DNA of 64,000 nucleotides, from assembly GCF_900188315.1 (NCBI RefSeq), contig NZ_LT897781.1, positions 2,852,001 through 2,916,000 of the forward strand. Direction: 5' to 3'. A program made the translations under genes and the position numbers. This DNA is from Marinobacter sp. es.042 (GTDB taxonomy: Bacteria > Pseudomonadota > Gammaproteobacteria > Pseudomonadales > Oleiphilaceae). Shown here piece after piece: positions 26,395 through 36,219 of this stretch. The notes under the pieces are model-generated. The model saw only the letters and a program-made list of their open reading frames with translations, had not been told where the DNA came from and searched no databases. Within the stretch, counting starts at the first letter, position 1. Every line of letters starts with the position of its first letter.

Positions 26395-27603
26395 GTGGAC
26401 ATCACGAGTGCAGTACACACCCTGACTGAAAGCGCCAACACGCTGTTCATCCTTGTCGGCGCCATTATGGTGCTGGCCATGCATGCCGGCTTTGCCTTCC
26501 TGGAAGTGGGCACCGTTCGCCACAAGAACCAGGTCAATGCCCTGGTCAAGATCATGACCGACTTCGGCATCTCCGCCGTGGCCTACTTCTTTATCGGCTA
26601 TTACATCGCCTACGGCAGCCATTTCATGAGCGGCGCCGCCGAGCTCACCGCTGCCAACGGCTATGATCTGGTGAAGTTTTTCTTCCTGATGACGTTCGCC
26701 GCGGCCATTCCCGCCATCGTGTCCGGCGGTATTGCCGAACGCGCCAAGTTCTACCCGATGCTGATTGCCTCAGGCCTGATTGTCGCCTTTATCTATCCCT
26801 TCTTTGAGGGGCTGATCTGGAACGGCAACCATGGTTTCCAGGGCTGGTTGGAGAACCAGTTTGGTGCATCCTTCCACGACTTTGCCGGCTCCGTTGTAGT
26901 GCACGCGGTGGGCGGCTGGATCGCCCTGGCGGCCGTATTGGTTCTGGGTGCACGAAATGGGCGCTACCGCAACGGCAAGGTGGTGGCCTTTGCCCCCTCC
27001 AACATCCCCTTCCTCGCCCTGGGCGCCTGGATTCTGACCGTCGGCTGGTTTGGCTTCAACGTCATGTCGGCCCAGACCCTGGACGGCATCAGCGGCCTGG
27101 TGGCCGTGAACAGCCTGATGGCCATGGTCGGCGGCATCCTCGTCTCCATGCTGCTGGGCCGCAAGGACCCGGGCTTTATCCACAACGGCCCGCTAGCGGG
27201 ACTGGTGGCGGTATGTGCCGGCTCTGACCTGATGCATCCGGTGGGCGCCCTGGTAACTGGCGGCGTAGCAGGCGCCATCTTCGTTTACCTGTTTGAATGG
27301 GCGCAGGCCAAGATCGAACGGCTGGACGATGTTCTGGGTGTCTGGCCCCTGCACGGTGTCTGTGGTGTCTGGGGCGCGATTGCCTGCGGCATTTTCGGCC
27401 AGGAAGCGCTGGGAGGCCTTGGCGGCGTCAGCCTGATGTCGCAGATCATCGGCTCAGTGGCCGGCGTGGTTGTGGCCTTTGTCGGCGGCCTGATTGTCTA
27501 TGGCGCAATCAACGCCATCTCCGGCCTGCGCCTGACCGAAGAGGAAGAGTTCAACGGAGCGGATCTGAGCATCCACCGGATTGGGGCGACCGCGGTCGAG
27601 TAA
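26395..27603 (+). CDS. amtB: Ammonium transporter AmtB
   Basis: Membrane protein of 402 residues with eleven hydrophobic helices. Family hallmarks: AMHAGFAFLEVGTVRHKN near the start, DFAGSVVVHAVGGWIAL (pore histidine in VVHAVGG), and WPLHGVCGVWGAIACGIFG (second pore histidine in PLHGVCG). It conducts ammonium or ammonia at low external concentration. There is no apparent cleavable signal. GTG 26395 is the start, with AGGAG upstream at slightly long spacing. The usual partner glnK (PII regulator) is absent on both sides. Regulation by nitrogen limitation is indicated by the sigma-54 promoter and NtrC-type sites upstream. Confidence 0.93.
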   Translation: MDITSAVHTLTESANTLFILVGAIMVLAMHAGFAFLEVGTVRHKNQVNALVKIMTDFGISAVAYFFIGYYIAYGSHFMSGAAELTAANGYDLVKFFFLMTFAAAIPAIVSGGIAERAKFYPMLIASGLIVAFIYPFFEGLIWNGNHGFQGWLENQFGASFHDFAGSVVVHAVGGWIALAAVLVLGARNGRYRNGKVVAFAPSNIPFLALGAWILTVGWFGFNVMSAQTLDGISGLVAVNSLMAMVGGILVSMLLGRKDPGFIHNGPLAGLVAVCAGSDLMHPVGALVTGGVAGAIFVYLFEWAQAKIERLDDVLGVWPLHGVCGVWGAIACGIFGQEALGGLGGVSLMSQIIGSVAGVVVAFVGGLIVYGAINAISGLRLTEEEEFNGADLSIHRIGATAVE

Positions 27604-27621
27604 CACCGGTCACGGTGCAGT

Positions 27622-28701
27622 TCACTCGCCGTATCCGGTCAGTTCCATGTAGCCCACGCCACCATGGCTGCCGGATACCGACACCGGGCTCTCCCAGTAC
27701 GGGTAGAGCCCGTTGTTTCGATAATCCCCCGCTGGCGCAGCCACCTCCAGGTTCAGGCCAAAGTCTGGCACTTCCAGACGCCATGCACTGGGATAACCGT
27801 CGCCCTGGGTTAATGGCCTAAGGCTGAGCTGATCGGCGCCAAGAGCGATGGGCTCGCCATCAGCCGGAATCCAGGTTCCGGCACGAAAGCCACCGTCTTC
27901 TTCCCTAAGCTGGAAAGCCATCAGTTTGTCGCCCGAATCCAGGTGCAGCGCAAACCAGTCCCAGCCCTGCTGGCCGGATTTCAGAAACTGGCTGCTCCAC
28001 TCCCGGTCAAACCAACCCTTCCCACTGACGTCCAACGTCTGATCGCCCAGGGTGACCCTGCCGTCGATCTGAAGGTCCACCAGACTGAAATACATGGAAC
28101 CCTCGCCATCGGCGGATTTGGCGCTGAAACCCTGATCGCCGTGAGCTACCGGCTTTCCGGTGATGCTCAGGGTCAAATCGTAGGACCAGCCATCCGCCGC
28201 GACCTGCAGCCGCCATGAACCATGCCCGGGTTCAGCCTCAAGCTGCCAGTCGTCCAGCCACACCGCGATCGGCTCTGCCCGGGCTCCGGCGTGGCCAACG
28301 TCGCCCCGGGCCAGCTTCTCTGCGAAGTAGTGCCGGGTATCAAAGCTTACTGCCGCGTGGGCCATCCAGGCCGCTTCAAGGGGCCAGTTATTTGCGTCCG
28401 GGGGCTCAGCGTCTGCCGGCCTCGGCTTGATTGCCTGGCGGAACTGGGTCCATTGCAGGCCAAGGGGCTCGCCATCGACCGTCTTCAAATTGGCGGTCAG
28501 GTACCACCATTCGATCCGGTGCTGCGGGTGGGGGCCATAATCCTCGGGAAACGACAGCCGGTCTCCCGGCCCTGGCTGTAGAAAGGGCACACCGGATTCG
28601 TTATCCGCGATGCCTGCAAGTCCGGCGAACCCTGACTCCTGCTGTGGTTCCGAACACCCTGCCAGAAGCAACAGCAACCAGATGACCATCCAGCGTCTCA
28701 T
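27622..28701 (-). CDS. AttH/CrtC-like lipocalin-fold lipoprotein
   Basis: Protein of 359 residues, probably a lipoprotein: signal MRRWMVIWLLLLLAGCSEP with lipobox LLAGC (cysteine 16). The body has the AttH/carotenoid 1,2-hydratase signature HRIEWWYLTANL, with WTQFRQAI and EWSSQFLKSGQQGWDWFALHL, a tandem lipocalin-like fold. A role in carotenoid hydration is unlikely here; family members linked to ABC genes are thought to handle lipids or lipid-like compounds. It overlaps the FtsX-like permease gene by four bases and is the last gene of a five-gene operon with an ABC transporter and an RND pump. Confidence 0.85.
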   Translation of the reverse strand: MRRWMVIWLLLLLAGCSEPQQESGFAGLAGIADNESGVPFLQPGPGDRLSFPEDYGPHPQHRIEWWYLTANLKTVDGEPLGLQWTQFRQAIKPRPADAEPPDANNWPLEAAWMAHAAVSFDTRHYFAEKLARGDVGHAGARAEPIAVWLDDWQLEAEPGHGSWRLQVAADGWSYDLTLSITGKPVAHGDQGFSAKSADGEGSMYFSLVDLQIDGRVTLGDQTLDVSGKGWFDREWSSQFLKSGQQGWDWFALHLDSGDKLMAFQLREEDGGFRAGTWIPADGEPIALGADQLSLRPLTQGDGYPSAWRLEVPDFGLNLEVAAPAGDYRNNGLYPYWESPVSVSGSHGGVGYMELTGYGE

Positions 28702-30968
28702 CGCTCACCTCCAACCACGGCATTGGCGTTAACCGGCGCAACCGTCGGAGATTTCAGCTGCCGGCTCATCAGGAAGGCGATACTGAGACCGATCAGCATG
28801 CTGAGCACACCAAGCTCCAGCCAGAACCCCGGGTAGACGGCCATGGGCAGGGACCAGCCAAACGCAATGGGATTGATCCGATGCACCAGCACCCAGGTCA
28901 GCCAGACACCCAGTGGCAGGGCCAGCAAGGCAATGGCACCGGTCAACGACACTGACAACCGGACCAATTGAGCCGACGCCTGCCTTCGTGACAGCCCCCA
29001 CACCACAAGCAGCCGGAAATACCAGGCACGGGTCGAGAAAAAGACCCAGCCCATCATCAGAAGGGCGATAGCCGCCAGTATCAAGGTCAGGGTGGTCATG
29101 GCCCGAGTCAGCAGAAAGGTCTGGTCGAAAATGGCAGAGGCGAGCTCTCCAATCGCCCGGTTGTCCCGGACCGTCAACGCCTCGACCTGCCATACCCCTT
29201 TTAATCCATCGGTCACTGCCTCAATGGAGAGATTGCCCGGCGAAACTGACAGGCTCTGGAAGCCGGTTTCGAACTCCACTGGAAGAACCGACGGATGAAT
29301 CAGGATCTCGCCAGCTGGACGGCCGTAGTCCGGGTAAATGGCCAGTACCGGAAGTTTGAAGGACTGGCTTCCGAAAAGGACCGTCAATGTCTGTCCGACC
29401 GCTATATCCTGCCGGCGCGCCAGCTGTTCATTCACCATCACGCCCTGGCCCTGTTGCAGTCGCTGCCAGGGCTGCGGCGCTGATTCAAACAACTCCCAAC
29501 CGGTCACCAGTGGGCCAACGGGACCGATGGCAAAGACGTCTACCCTGGTTTCTTCCTCATCCTCGCCGCCCGGCAGGGTTGCCCGACCGCGAATGACCCG
29601 GTGCCACAGTCCGGAAGCAGAGAGCCCCGGCTGTTCAGCGAGCCAGTCGAGTGCCAGGGCCGCATCTGCTGATTCCGGGACTTCAACGTAATAGTCCGCT
29701 TCCAGTCTCTGCGCCAGCCACCGGTCAAACGTGCTTTCAAAAGTCGTAACCAGTGCCTGCACTGCCAGGACCATCGCCATGGCGAACTGCAGGGCTACCA
29801 ATGGCAAGGCCAGGCGACGAGCCAGCACGGCAAGCTCCCGATGGCGCCAGCGTGCCTGCAGATCCCTGTCGTGGCCGGACCGCCAGTCTGCAAGCGAGGC
29901 AATCAGCCTGGGCGCGAGAATTCCCGCAGCCACGAATACCATGGCCACGGCAATGAAAAGCCAGAGAAGATCGGTGACCCAAACCGTCAAGGCGAGGCCT
30001 GCGATCAGCACCAACAACACCAGTCCGCCATATCGGCGGCCGCCTCCCACAAGCCCCCGGAAAATTGGCCGGAGGAAATCCGCCAGACAAGCAACCAGAA
30101 TCACGGCCATCATGGTGACAAGCGGCACCAGCCAGCTCCCGCCCTGGCCTGCGTATAACGGCTGATCGAAGAGCCCCTCAAGCGCCTGCCCGAAGCCGCT
30201 GCCCAGACCAGCCGCCAACCAGCGGCCAAGCCAGATTCCGGGCAGGACACAAACCGCAGCCAGCAAGAGGATCTCGACAACCAGCAAGCGGTTCACCCGG
30301 CCCTGGGGAACGCCAAACCGATGCAACAGGGCAAAGCTGTCGCGACGTTGGGCCAGGCCGAGCAGGTAAACACTTCGCACCAGCAAAGCGGTAATGAGGA
30401 GAACCATGACCCCGAGGGCATCCAGATTCAACAGGAAACTGTCACCCAGTTCCCCGGTAGCCGGGCCAACGCTGAACGGCACCAGCTGATAGCCGGGGGG
30501 TAGATCGGCCTTGCTGTGGTCATCGGATACCAGCAGCGACAATTCGCTGCCCTGCTCACGGGCCAGTTCCGCCGCTTCACTAATATCCACAAAAGGCCGG
30601 CCATCCAGCTCCCCACCCCAGGGCGACTCCTGCTCTCCGGGGGTCTGGAAGCAGCCCGCTGCCAGAGGGTCGACACCCACGACTCGACCGCCTTCCGGCT
30701 CGGAGACCTCCAGCCAGGGCATGACACAAAGCCCGGCTCGACGCAGCTGCACGAAGTCGTCCACAGTCACGGGGCTACCATCAGTGCGAGCCACCTGCTG
30801 GCGCTCCGCCACCGCCGACTCGCTCTGGTCGAGACTGGCCCGGGCCTGGCTGGTGAGATGGTGGACGCCTGTCCAGAGCATGGTGGCAAGCACAATCATG
30901 GTGGCCAGGGCCAGCAACTGGAGAGGATGGCGACGGTAGTGGCTGAACAGGGCGGCCGGAAGAGTCAT
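28698..30968 (-). CDS. FtsX/LolC-like ABC transporter permease
   Basis: Large membrane protein of 756 residues with ten or so helices in two halves, each half ending in an FtsX-type permease block (for example LLVRSVYLLGLAQRRDSFALLHRFGV and WVFFSTRAWYFRLLVVWGLSRRQASAQLVRL). Between them is a long extracytoplasmic domain. It belongs to the type VII/MacB-like permease class that uses mechanical force on periplasmic partners or lipids rather than moving solutes through a pore. The downstream gene encodes a lipocalin-like lipoprotein and the upstream gene the ATPase (7-base gap). A lipid or lipoprotein substrate is plausible but inferred. Confidence 0.88.
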   Translation of the reverse strand: MTLPAALFSHYRRHPLQLLALATMIVLATMLWTGVHHLTSQARASLDQSESAVAERQQVARTDGSPVTVDDFVQLRRAGLCVMPWLEVSEPEGGRVVGVDPLAAGCFQTPGEQESPWGGELDGRPFVDISEAAELAREQGSELSLLVSDDHSKADLPPGYQLVPFSVGPATGELGDSFLLNLDALGVMVLLITALLVRSVYLLGLAQRRDSFALLHRFGVPQGRVNRLLVVEILLLAAVCVLPGIWLGRWLAAGLGSGFGQALEGLFDQPLYAGQGGSWLVPLVTMMAVILVACLADFLRPIFRGLVGGGRRYGGLVLLVLIAGLALTVWVTDLLWLFIAVAMVFVAAGILAPRLIASLADWRSGHDRDLQARWRHRELAVLARRLALPLVALQFAMAMVLAVQALVTTFESTFDRWLAQRLEADYYVEVPESADAALALDWLAEQPGLSASGLWHRVIRGRATLPGGEDEEETRVDVFAIGPVGPLVTGWELFESAPQPWQRLQQGQGVMVNEQLARRQDIAVGQTLTVLFGSQSFKLPVLAIYPDYGRPAGEILIHPSVLPVEFETGFQSLSVSPGNLSIEAVTDGLKGVWQVEALTVRDNRAIGELASAIFDQTFLLTRAMTTLTLILAAIALLMMGWVFFSTRAWYFRLLVVWGLSRRQASAQLVRLSVSLTGAIALLALPLGVWLTWVLVHRINPIAFGWSLPMAVYPGFWLELGVLSMLIGLSIAFLMSRQLKSPTVAPVNANAVVGGER

Positions 30969-30975
30969 CGCGGGC

Positions 30976-31659
30976 TCAGTTTTCTGGCAGATGGCGCAGA
31001 TCCAGGTGCTGGCTGCAGCGGGTCGCCAGTTCGGGATCGTGGGTGGCGAGGATCAGTCCGCAACCGTGACGGGCCTGCAGCTCGAAAAGCTGCCCGATTA
31101 CCGCCTCGGCGGTATGCCGGTCAAGACTGCCGGTCGGTTCATCGGCAAGAATCAGGGCCGGCTTCATGGCAAAGACCATGGCAAGCGACGCACGCTGGCG
31201 CTGCCCGCCGGACACCTGATCCGGAAAGCGGTCGGCAAGCTCGCCAATGCCCAGTCGCTCCAGCCAGTCCCGGCAATCGTCCTCGGATTGACCCGCAAGC
31301 CGGGCCCGAAAACGCACATTGTCCAGCAGCGACAGGGCAGGCATCAGATTGGCTTCCTGGAACACCACACCGATCTGCTGTCGGCGAAGACCGCCCCAGC
31401 GCGCGTCAGCCTTGCTTGCGGCCTCCGTTGACCGGGCATCAAATGTTTCTCCGAGCACCTGAACAGTGCCCGAATCGGGCTTTTCCAGGCCGCACAGGAT
31501 GTTCAACAGGGTGCTTTTGCCGGACCCCGAGCGACCTGTCAGCGCCAGCGATTCACCCGCACCGAGTTGCAACGAAAAATCGGTAAGCACCGGCACCGGC
31601 TCATCGCCGCTGCGAAACTGCTTGTTCAGGCCTCGGGCCGATAGCAAAGAATCCACCAT
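30976..31659 (-). CDS. ABC transporter ATP-binding protein (LolD/MacB type)
   Basis: ATPase of 227 residues. Walker A LTGRSGSGKSTLLNIL, Q-loop in IGVVFQEANLM, signature VSGGQRQRASLAMVF and Walker B ALILADEPTGSLD are all intact. It powers the FtsX-like permease encoded downstream. The chosen start at 31659 follows AGGA; the frame is open to 31800 but would overlap the RND pump gene by 130 bases, whereas the selected start lies ten bases after its stop. The adjacency to the RND pump suggests the two systems are coexpressed. Confidence 0.93.
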   Translation of the reverse strand: MVDSLLSARGLNKQFRSGDEPVPVLTDFSLQLGAGESLALTGRSGSGKSTLLNILCGLEKPDSGTVQVLGETFDARSTEAASKADARWGGLRRQQIGVVFQEANLMPALSLLDNVRFRARLAGQSEDDCRDWLERLGIGELADRFPDQVSGGQRQRASLAMVFAMKPALILADEPTGSLDRHTAEAVIGQLFELQARHGCGLILATHDPELATRCSQHLDLRHLPEN

Positions 31660-31669
31660 GCTTGTCCTG

Positions 31670-34600
31670 TCACTCGGGCGCCCCGATCGGCTCTGCCATG
31701 TCGCCATGCCGCCGTGCGCGCCATTCCCGGAATTGCTCCAGCCAAGAAAGCAAGGCAGGAACCACCAGCAACACCAGCAGGGTCGAAAGCCCCAGACCAA
31801 ACGCGATGGACGTGGCCATGGGAATCAGGAACTGGGCCTGCAGGGACGTCTCGAACAACAGGGGCAGAAGACCACCGATCGTTGTCAGCGATGTCAGCAT
31901 CACTGCCCGAACCCGCTGTACCGCCGCTTCGTTGAGCGCATCGGTGATGTCGAGCCCTTTTTTCCGCTGCTGGTTATAGAAGGCTACGAGAATGATCGCG
32001 TTATTGACCACAATCCCGGACAGACCGAACAGGCCAAACAGAGAGAGAATGGTCAGCTGCAGCCCCATCAGCCAGTGGCCCAGCAGTGCGCCCACCAGGG
32101 CAAAGGGAATGATGGCCATGACAATCAGCGGCAGGCTCCAGGACGCAAACACCCAGGCCAGCACCACGTACATGAGCGCCAGCCCGATAACCAGGCCGGT
32201 TTGCATATCACCCAGGGTTTCCCGCTGGTCGGCCGCCCGGCCCTCAAAGCTGTATCGCACGTTATAACGACTGGCGATGTCGGGGAGGGCCTCGGCCTCG
32301 AGGCTGGTGAGGATCTGGTCAGTGGTGCTGACCCGGGTATTCAGCCCGGACGTCACCTCAACGGCCAGTCGTCCTTCAGCGTGTCGCAGGGCCTGGAAAC
32401 CCTGCCGGTGATCCAGGTTCATAACCTGGGTCAATGGCACAAAACGACCGTCCGGAACCCGGATGGTGATGCGTGACAGGGTCGAAAGCCGCTCGCGCTG
32501 ATCCTGTGGCAGCTGTACACGAACTTCCACTTCATCCCGGCCATCCTGGTAGATCTGGGCAATACGGCCATCAAAGGCCGCCCGGAGCTGGCGACCCAGA
32601 TCCGACGTGGTCAGCCCCAACGCCTCACCATAGGCACTGACCTGGTAAATCAGCTGCGCCCGCCCCCAGGGCATGTCATCTTCCACATCAAGCACGCCAG
32701 GCAGCGTCGACAGCGCCTGCCCCAGTTCGTCGGCGGCCTGCTTGAGCCGTTCAGCGTTCTCACCGGTCAGCCTCACGTTGACGTCGCGGCCAGGAGGTCC
32801 GGCCTGGCGCTCGGAAATCGTCAGGTTGTCCAGCCCGGCGGGGGTCTCCAGCCGGCTGCGCCACTCGGTGATGAATTCCGGGTTGCGCACCGAACGGCGG
32901 TCGGAAGGCACCAGTTCGATCATCATTGAGCCCAGCTCGTCACCACTTCGGGAGCTGCCCTCGGCGCCCTGGGTTGCACCCCGTGTCGTCACGGCGTGAA
33001 GGATGAAATCGCCACCCAGGGCTTCTTCCGTCTCATTGAGCGTTCGCTGCATCTGGGTCAGGAAATTATCCACGGTGCCGCGATCAGTACCGGCCACAAA
33101 GCTGGCGTTGGCATAGAACACCGACGGCTCCGGGGTCGGGAAAAAGTTGAAACCCAGGCGGCCGCCGGCCAGAAGGCCGATCGTCACGATGGCCAGGGCC
33201 AGGGCACTGGCGACCGTGGCGCCTCGATGCTGAAGACTGTAGCGGGAGAAGCGCCGGAACCGGCCTTCCCGGAACCGGTCGAACCGCTGTTCGAAGCCCT
33301 GCCGGAAACGTTCAATCGGGCCCGGCTTTCTCGGCTCCGACGCCTGAGATTTTTTCTTACGCCGTGGCACAAAGGCGTGGCGCAGGTGCGCGGGCAACAC
33401 GATAAAACACTCAAGCAGCGAGGCAACCAGAACACAGATCATCACCAGTGGTATGTCGCCCAGGATATTGCCAATGACACCGCCCACCACCAACAGGGGC
33501 ATGAAGGCCGCAACGGTGGTCAATGAAGAGGCCAACACCGGCCAGACCATGCGCTTGGCCGCACCTTCCGAGGCATAAATGGACTCCTCTCCCATCCGGG
33601 CATGGGCATCGGCATCCTCGCCAACCACAATGGCATCGTCGACGATTACCCCCAGAGCCATGATCAGGGCAAACAGGGAAATCATGTTGATGGAGCCACC
33701 GATCAGCCAGAGCACCGCCATGGCCGCCAGAAACGCTGTTGGAATACCGATGGCCACCCACAGGGCCACCCGACCGGGCAGAAACAGGTACAACAGACAG
33801 ATCACGAGCACCAGCCCGCCCAGACCGTTTTTCACCAACAGGGAAATACGATCATCCAGTAGTTGCCACGTCTCGTCGTACACCTCCATTTCCACCGTTG
33901 GCGGCAGCACCGGCCGAGTATCCGTCAGCCAGTTTTCCAGGACTTTGGCCGCTTCCAGCGAATTGCCGTTTTCCGATCGCTGCAACTGCAGCTCAACCGC
34001 CGGCTTGCCGTCCTTTTCCAGCGTTACCTGGCTCTCACGGGCCTCCTGACGGATGATGGCCACATCGCCAAGATGGAGCTGAACCCGCTCACCACTGAGC
34101 ACCGGAATGTTTTCGAATTCCTGCGGGCTGCGTCGCTGCTCAACCGCGCGCAATTCCCGGGTGGCGTCCTGTTGCGCCATCATGCCAGCGGGCAGGTCGC
34201 GGGAAATGGCCGCCACACGTTCGGCAATCTGTTCCAGTGAAAGCCCCAGTGTCTCGAGCCGCTCCACCGGTACATCAATGCTGATCTGCTGTTCCGGCAG
34301 GCCCCGGATCGACACCCGGTCAATGCCGCGCTGGAGCAGTTCATCTTCAAACCGGTATGCCATCTGCCGCAACTCACTGCGATCGACATCCCCGTAAACC
34401 AGCAATCGGGCCACCGGTTCATAACGTTCAATGCGGGTGACCTGGGGCTCCTCCGCCTCGGCCGGAAAGTTGGTGAACTCGTCCACCTGCTGGCGCACGT
34501 CATCCAGGGCCTGGATCGGGTTGGTGCCCTCCTCGAACTCAAGCGTGATGGACGAGACACTCTGGGCCGAGGTGGAGGTCATTTTCTTCAAACCATCGAC

Positions 34601-34831
34601 GCTTCGCAGACGCTGTTCAAGGGGGTTGGTGATGCCCTGCTCGACGTCCTCGGCGGAGGCTCCACTCCAGACCACGCGAACACTGACCACGTCCAGGGCA
34701 AAGGTCGGGAAAAACTGGATATTCATGCGGGTGAGCGCCAGTGCGCCACCCAGCAGCATGACGAGCATCACCAGGTTGGCAGCGACCCGATGGTGAACAA
34801 AAAAACCGATGACGCCTGTTTTCCGCCTCAT
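31670..34831 (-). CDS. RND efflux pump inner-membrane transporter (AcrB/HAE1 family)
   Basis: Protein of 1053 residues with twelve membrane helices and two large periplasmic loops, the size and layout of AcrB-type pumps. Proton-relay aspartates are visible in LGVIVDDAIVVGEDADAH. The drug-binding periplasmic domains and the C-terminal transmembrane half (LFGLSGIVVNNAIILVAF) are complete. It exports hydrophobic compounds to an outer-membrane channel, no gene for which is nearby. It overlaps the adaptor gene upstream by four bases and is followed by the ABC genes. Substrate unknown. Confidence 0.93.
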   Translation of the reverse strand: MRRKTGVIGFFVHHRVAANLVMLVMLLGGALALTRMNIQFFPTFALDVVSVRVVWSGASAEDVEQGITNPLEQRLRSVDGLKKMTSTSAQSVSSITLEFEEGTNPIQALDDVRQQVDEFTNFPAEAEEPQVTRIERYEPVARLLVYGDVDRSELRQMAYRFEDELLQRGIDRVSIRGLPEQQISIDVPVERLETLGLSLEQIAERVAAISRDLPAGMMAQQDATRELRAVEQRRSPQEFENIPVLSGERVQLHLGDVAIIRQEARESQVTLEKDGKPAVELQLQRSENGNSLEAAKVLENWLTDTRPVLPPTVEMEVYDETWQLLDDRISLLVKNGLGGLVLVICLLYLFLPGRVALWVAIGIPTAFLAAMAVLWLIGGSINMISLFALIMALGVIVDDAIVVGEDADAHARMGEESIYASEGAAKRMVWPVLASSLTTVAAFMPLLVVGGVIGNILGDIPLVMICVLVASLLECFIVLPAHLRHAFVPRRKKKSQASEPRKPGPIERFRQGFEQRFDRFREGRFRRFSRYSLQHRGATVASALALAIVTIGLLAGGRLGFNFFPTPEPSVFYANASFVAGTDRGTVDNFLTQMQRTLNETEEALGGDFILHAVTTRGATQGAEGSSRSGDELGSMMIELVPSDRRSVRNPEFITEWRSRLETPAGLDNLTISERQAGPPGRDVNVRLTGENAERLKQAADELGQALSTLPGVLDVEDDMPWGRAQLIYQVSAYGEALGLTTSDLGRQLRAAFDGRIAQIYQDGRDEVEVRVQLPQDQRERLSTLSRITIRVPDGRFVPLTQVMNLDHRQGFQALRHAEGRLAVEVTSGLNTRVSTTDQILTSLEAEALPDIASRYNVRYSFEGRAADQRETLGDMQTGLVIGLALMYVVLAWVFASWSLPLIVMAIIPFALVGALLGHWLMGLQLTILSLFGLFGLSGIVVNNAIILVAFYNQQRKKGLDITDALNEAAVQRVRAVMLTSLTTIGGLLPLLFETSLQAQFLIPMATSIAFGLGLSTLLVLLVVPALLSWLEQFREWRARRHGDMAEPIGAPE

Positions 34832-36066
34832 TGCGCCGAAACTCCGGAATCCGCGACATCCACCTTGAGGCCGGTCAGTGCATTGGGCAGGTGGGTGGTA
34901 ATCAGTTGCGCGCCAGGCACCAGGGCTTCGCCAGACACCAGAAGGCGACGCTCACCATTGCTGCCCCGGGCTTCGCCAATGCGCTCGATCCGGGCGCGCT
35001 CCATCCGGCCATCTGAGGACATCAGATAGACGCTGTCGGCACCATAGAGGGCGCTGAACGGAATCGACACGGTATTGCTGCGGGCGGCCCGCTCCAGGGT
35101 CACGGGCAACAACCCCCCCGGCCGTATTCCCCCGGCCTCGCCCTCAAGTTCAAGAATGGCTTCAGTACCGGACGCATCGCTGGTGCCGGCGAAGCGGGTG
35201 AGCCGGAACCGGTGCTGCCCCCCCTCGCTGGTGGCCGTCAGGGTTTCCCCGCGGGCCAGCGCATCCAGCAGCTCGCCACGGAACATCTCCGGGACCCGGG
35301 CCCTGAGTTCAAGACCATCCACGGGATAGAGCGAAAGCAGCGGTTCGTTTCGGCTTACCTGATCTCCCTCGGCAACCCGGATATCGGTCACTATGCCGTC
35401 GAAAGGCGCAACCATTCGGGCTCGCTCAGCATCCCGCCGCGTGCTGAGCAGGTTTGCCTCGGCCTGGGCCAATTTTGCCTCGAGGCTCTGCAGCCGAGCC
35501 GGGTGCTCTTCAATTGCGCGCTGCCGGGTATTCACCGTAAGCTCGGCTCGTGCGGCAGCATCGGTAGCCGCTTCCAGCGCTTCGCGGGAGGCCAGGTTCC
35601 GGCTCACCAGCGATCGGGTGCGCTCCAGTTGGCGGCGGGCGTTCTCGAGAATCGCCTGCTCGCTGGCCAGCGCTGTCTGGTCGTTCCGGTAGCGCACCTG
35701 CTCCGATCGGATCTGGGCTTTCAGATCGTTTACCTGAGCCTCGGCCTGAGCCAGGGCGGGTTGGATATCGGCCTCATCCAGAGCCACCAGAAGGTCTCCC
35801 TCACCGACACGCTGCCCCTCCGTCACAGGCCTGGCACCGATACGGCCTGCCAGGGTGGCGGTTACCGTCAGTTGCTCAGGCGCAAGAACCTCTCCGTACA
35901 GGGGCAAAACCGGCGTGTGTGTGCCCGGCTCAATCTGCTGAACCTGGACACGCCAACTCCGCTCGGTGGCACTGACCTCTGCAGGCTCCGGGCGTGTCAT
36001 CTTGAGAATCATGAAACCGGCGATACCGACGGCGAGAATCAATACGGGAATGAGTCGTTTGGACAT
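34828..36066 (-). CDS. RND periplasmic adaptor protein (HlyD/MFP family)
   Basis: Membrane-fusion protein of about 412 residues. One N-terminal helix (RLIPVLILAVGIAGFMIL), a lipoyl/barrel-sandwich domain (TLAGRIGARPVTEGQRVGEGDLLVAL), an alpha-helical hairpin of coiled coil (about 95-195), and beta-barrel segments (FDGIVTDIRVAEGDQV) are in the expected order. It bridges the RND pump to an outer-membrane channel. The frame is open to 36129; ATG at 36066 matches family length and excludes the terminator-like sequence at 36088-36106 from the coding part. Confidence 0.9.
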   Translation of the reverse strand: MSKRLIPVLILAVGIAGFMILKMTRPEPAEVSATERSWRVQVQQIEPGTHTPVLPLYGEVLAPEQLTVTATLAGRIGARPVTEGQRVGEGDLLVALDEADIQPALAQAEAQVNDLKAQIRSEQVRYRNDQTALASEQAILENARRQLERTRSLVSRNLASREALEAATDAAARAELTVNTRQRAIEEHPARLQSLEAKLAQAEANLLSTRRDAERARMVAPFDGIVTDIRVAEGDQVSRNEPLLSLYPVDGLELRARVPEMFRGELLDALARGETLTATSEGGQHRFRLTRFAGTSDASGTEAILELEGEAGGIRPGGLLPVTLERAARSNTVSIPFSALYGADSVYLMSSDGRMERARIERIGEARGSNGERRLLVSGEALVPGAQLITTHLPNALTGLKVDVADSGVSAQ

Positions 36067-36087
36067 TACTTGCTGGCCAGCTAAGGT

Positions 36088-36106
36088 AAAAAAAGCCCGT
36101 CGGGCT
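36088..36106 (-). terminator. Terminator-like hairpin in the leader of the RND/ABC operon
   Basis: On the minus strand AGCCC-GAC-GGGCT is followed at once by TTTTTTT, the form of an intrinsic terminator. It lies 22 to 40 bases before the adaptor start codon and downstream of a candidate minus-strand -10 box (TATAGT, plus-strand 36121-36126), so it sits in the 5' leader. It could act as an attenuator or as a terminator of read-through from further upstream. The stem is only five base pairs. Confidence 0.5.
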
Positions 36107-36219
36107 GTTAGGTTCAGACTACTATACAATCAAGGCTCGTTTTCGGATCGGACAAGCCTGGGTCCTGCGTCAATTTTACGCGGTGCATCCTCCATTCATG
36201 GCAACGGAGAATATCTATC

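Noticed and set aside
27622..28701. Carotenoid 1,2-hydratase
   Set aside because: It has the AttH/CrtC fold but a lipobox and an ABC/RND operon context; there are no spheroidene-pathway genes nearby. Called as an AttH-like lipoprotein instead.
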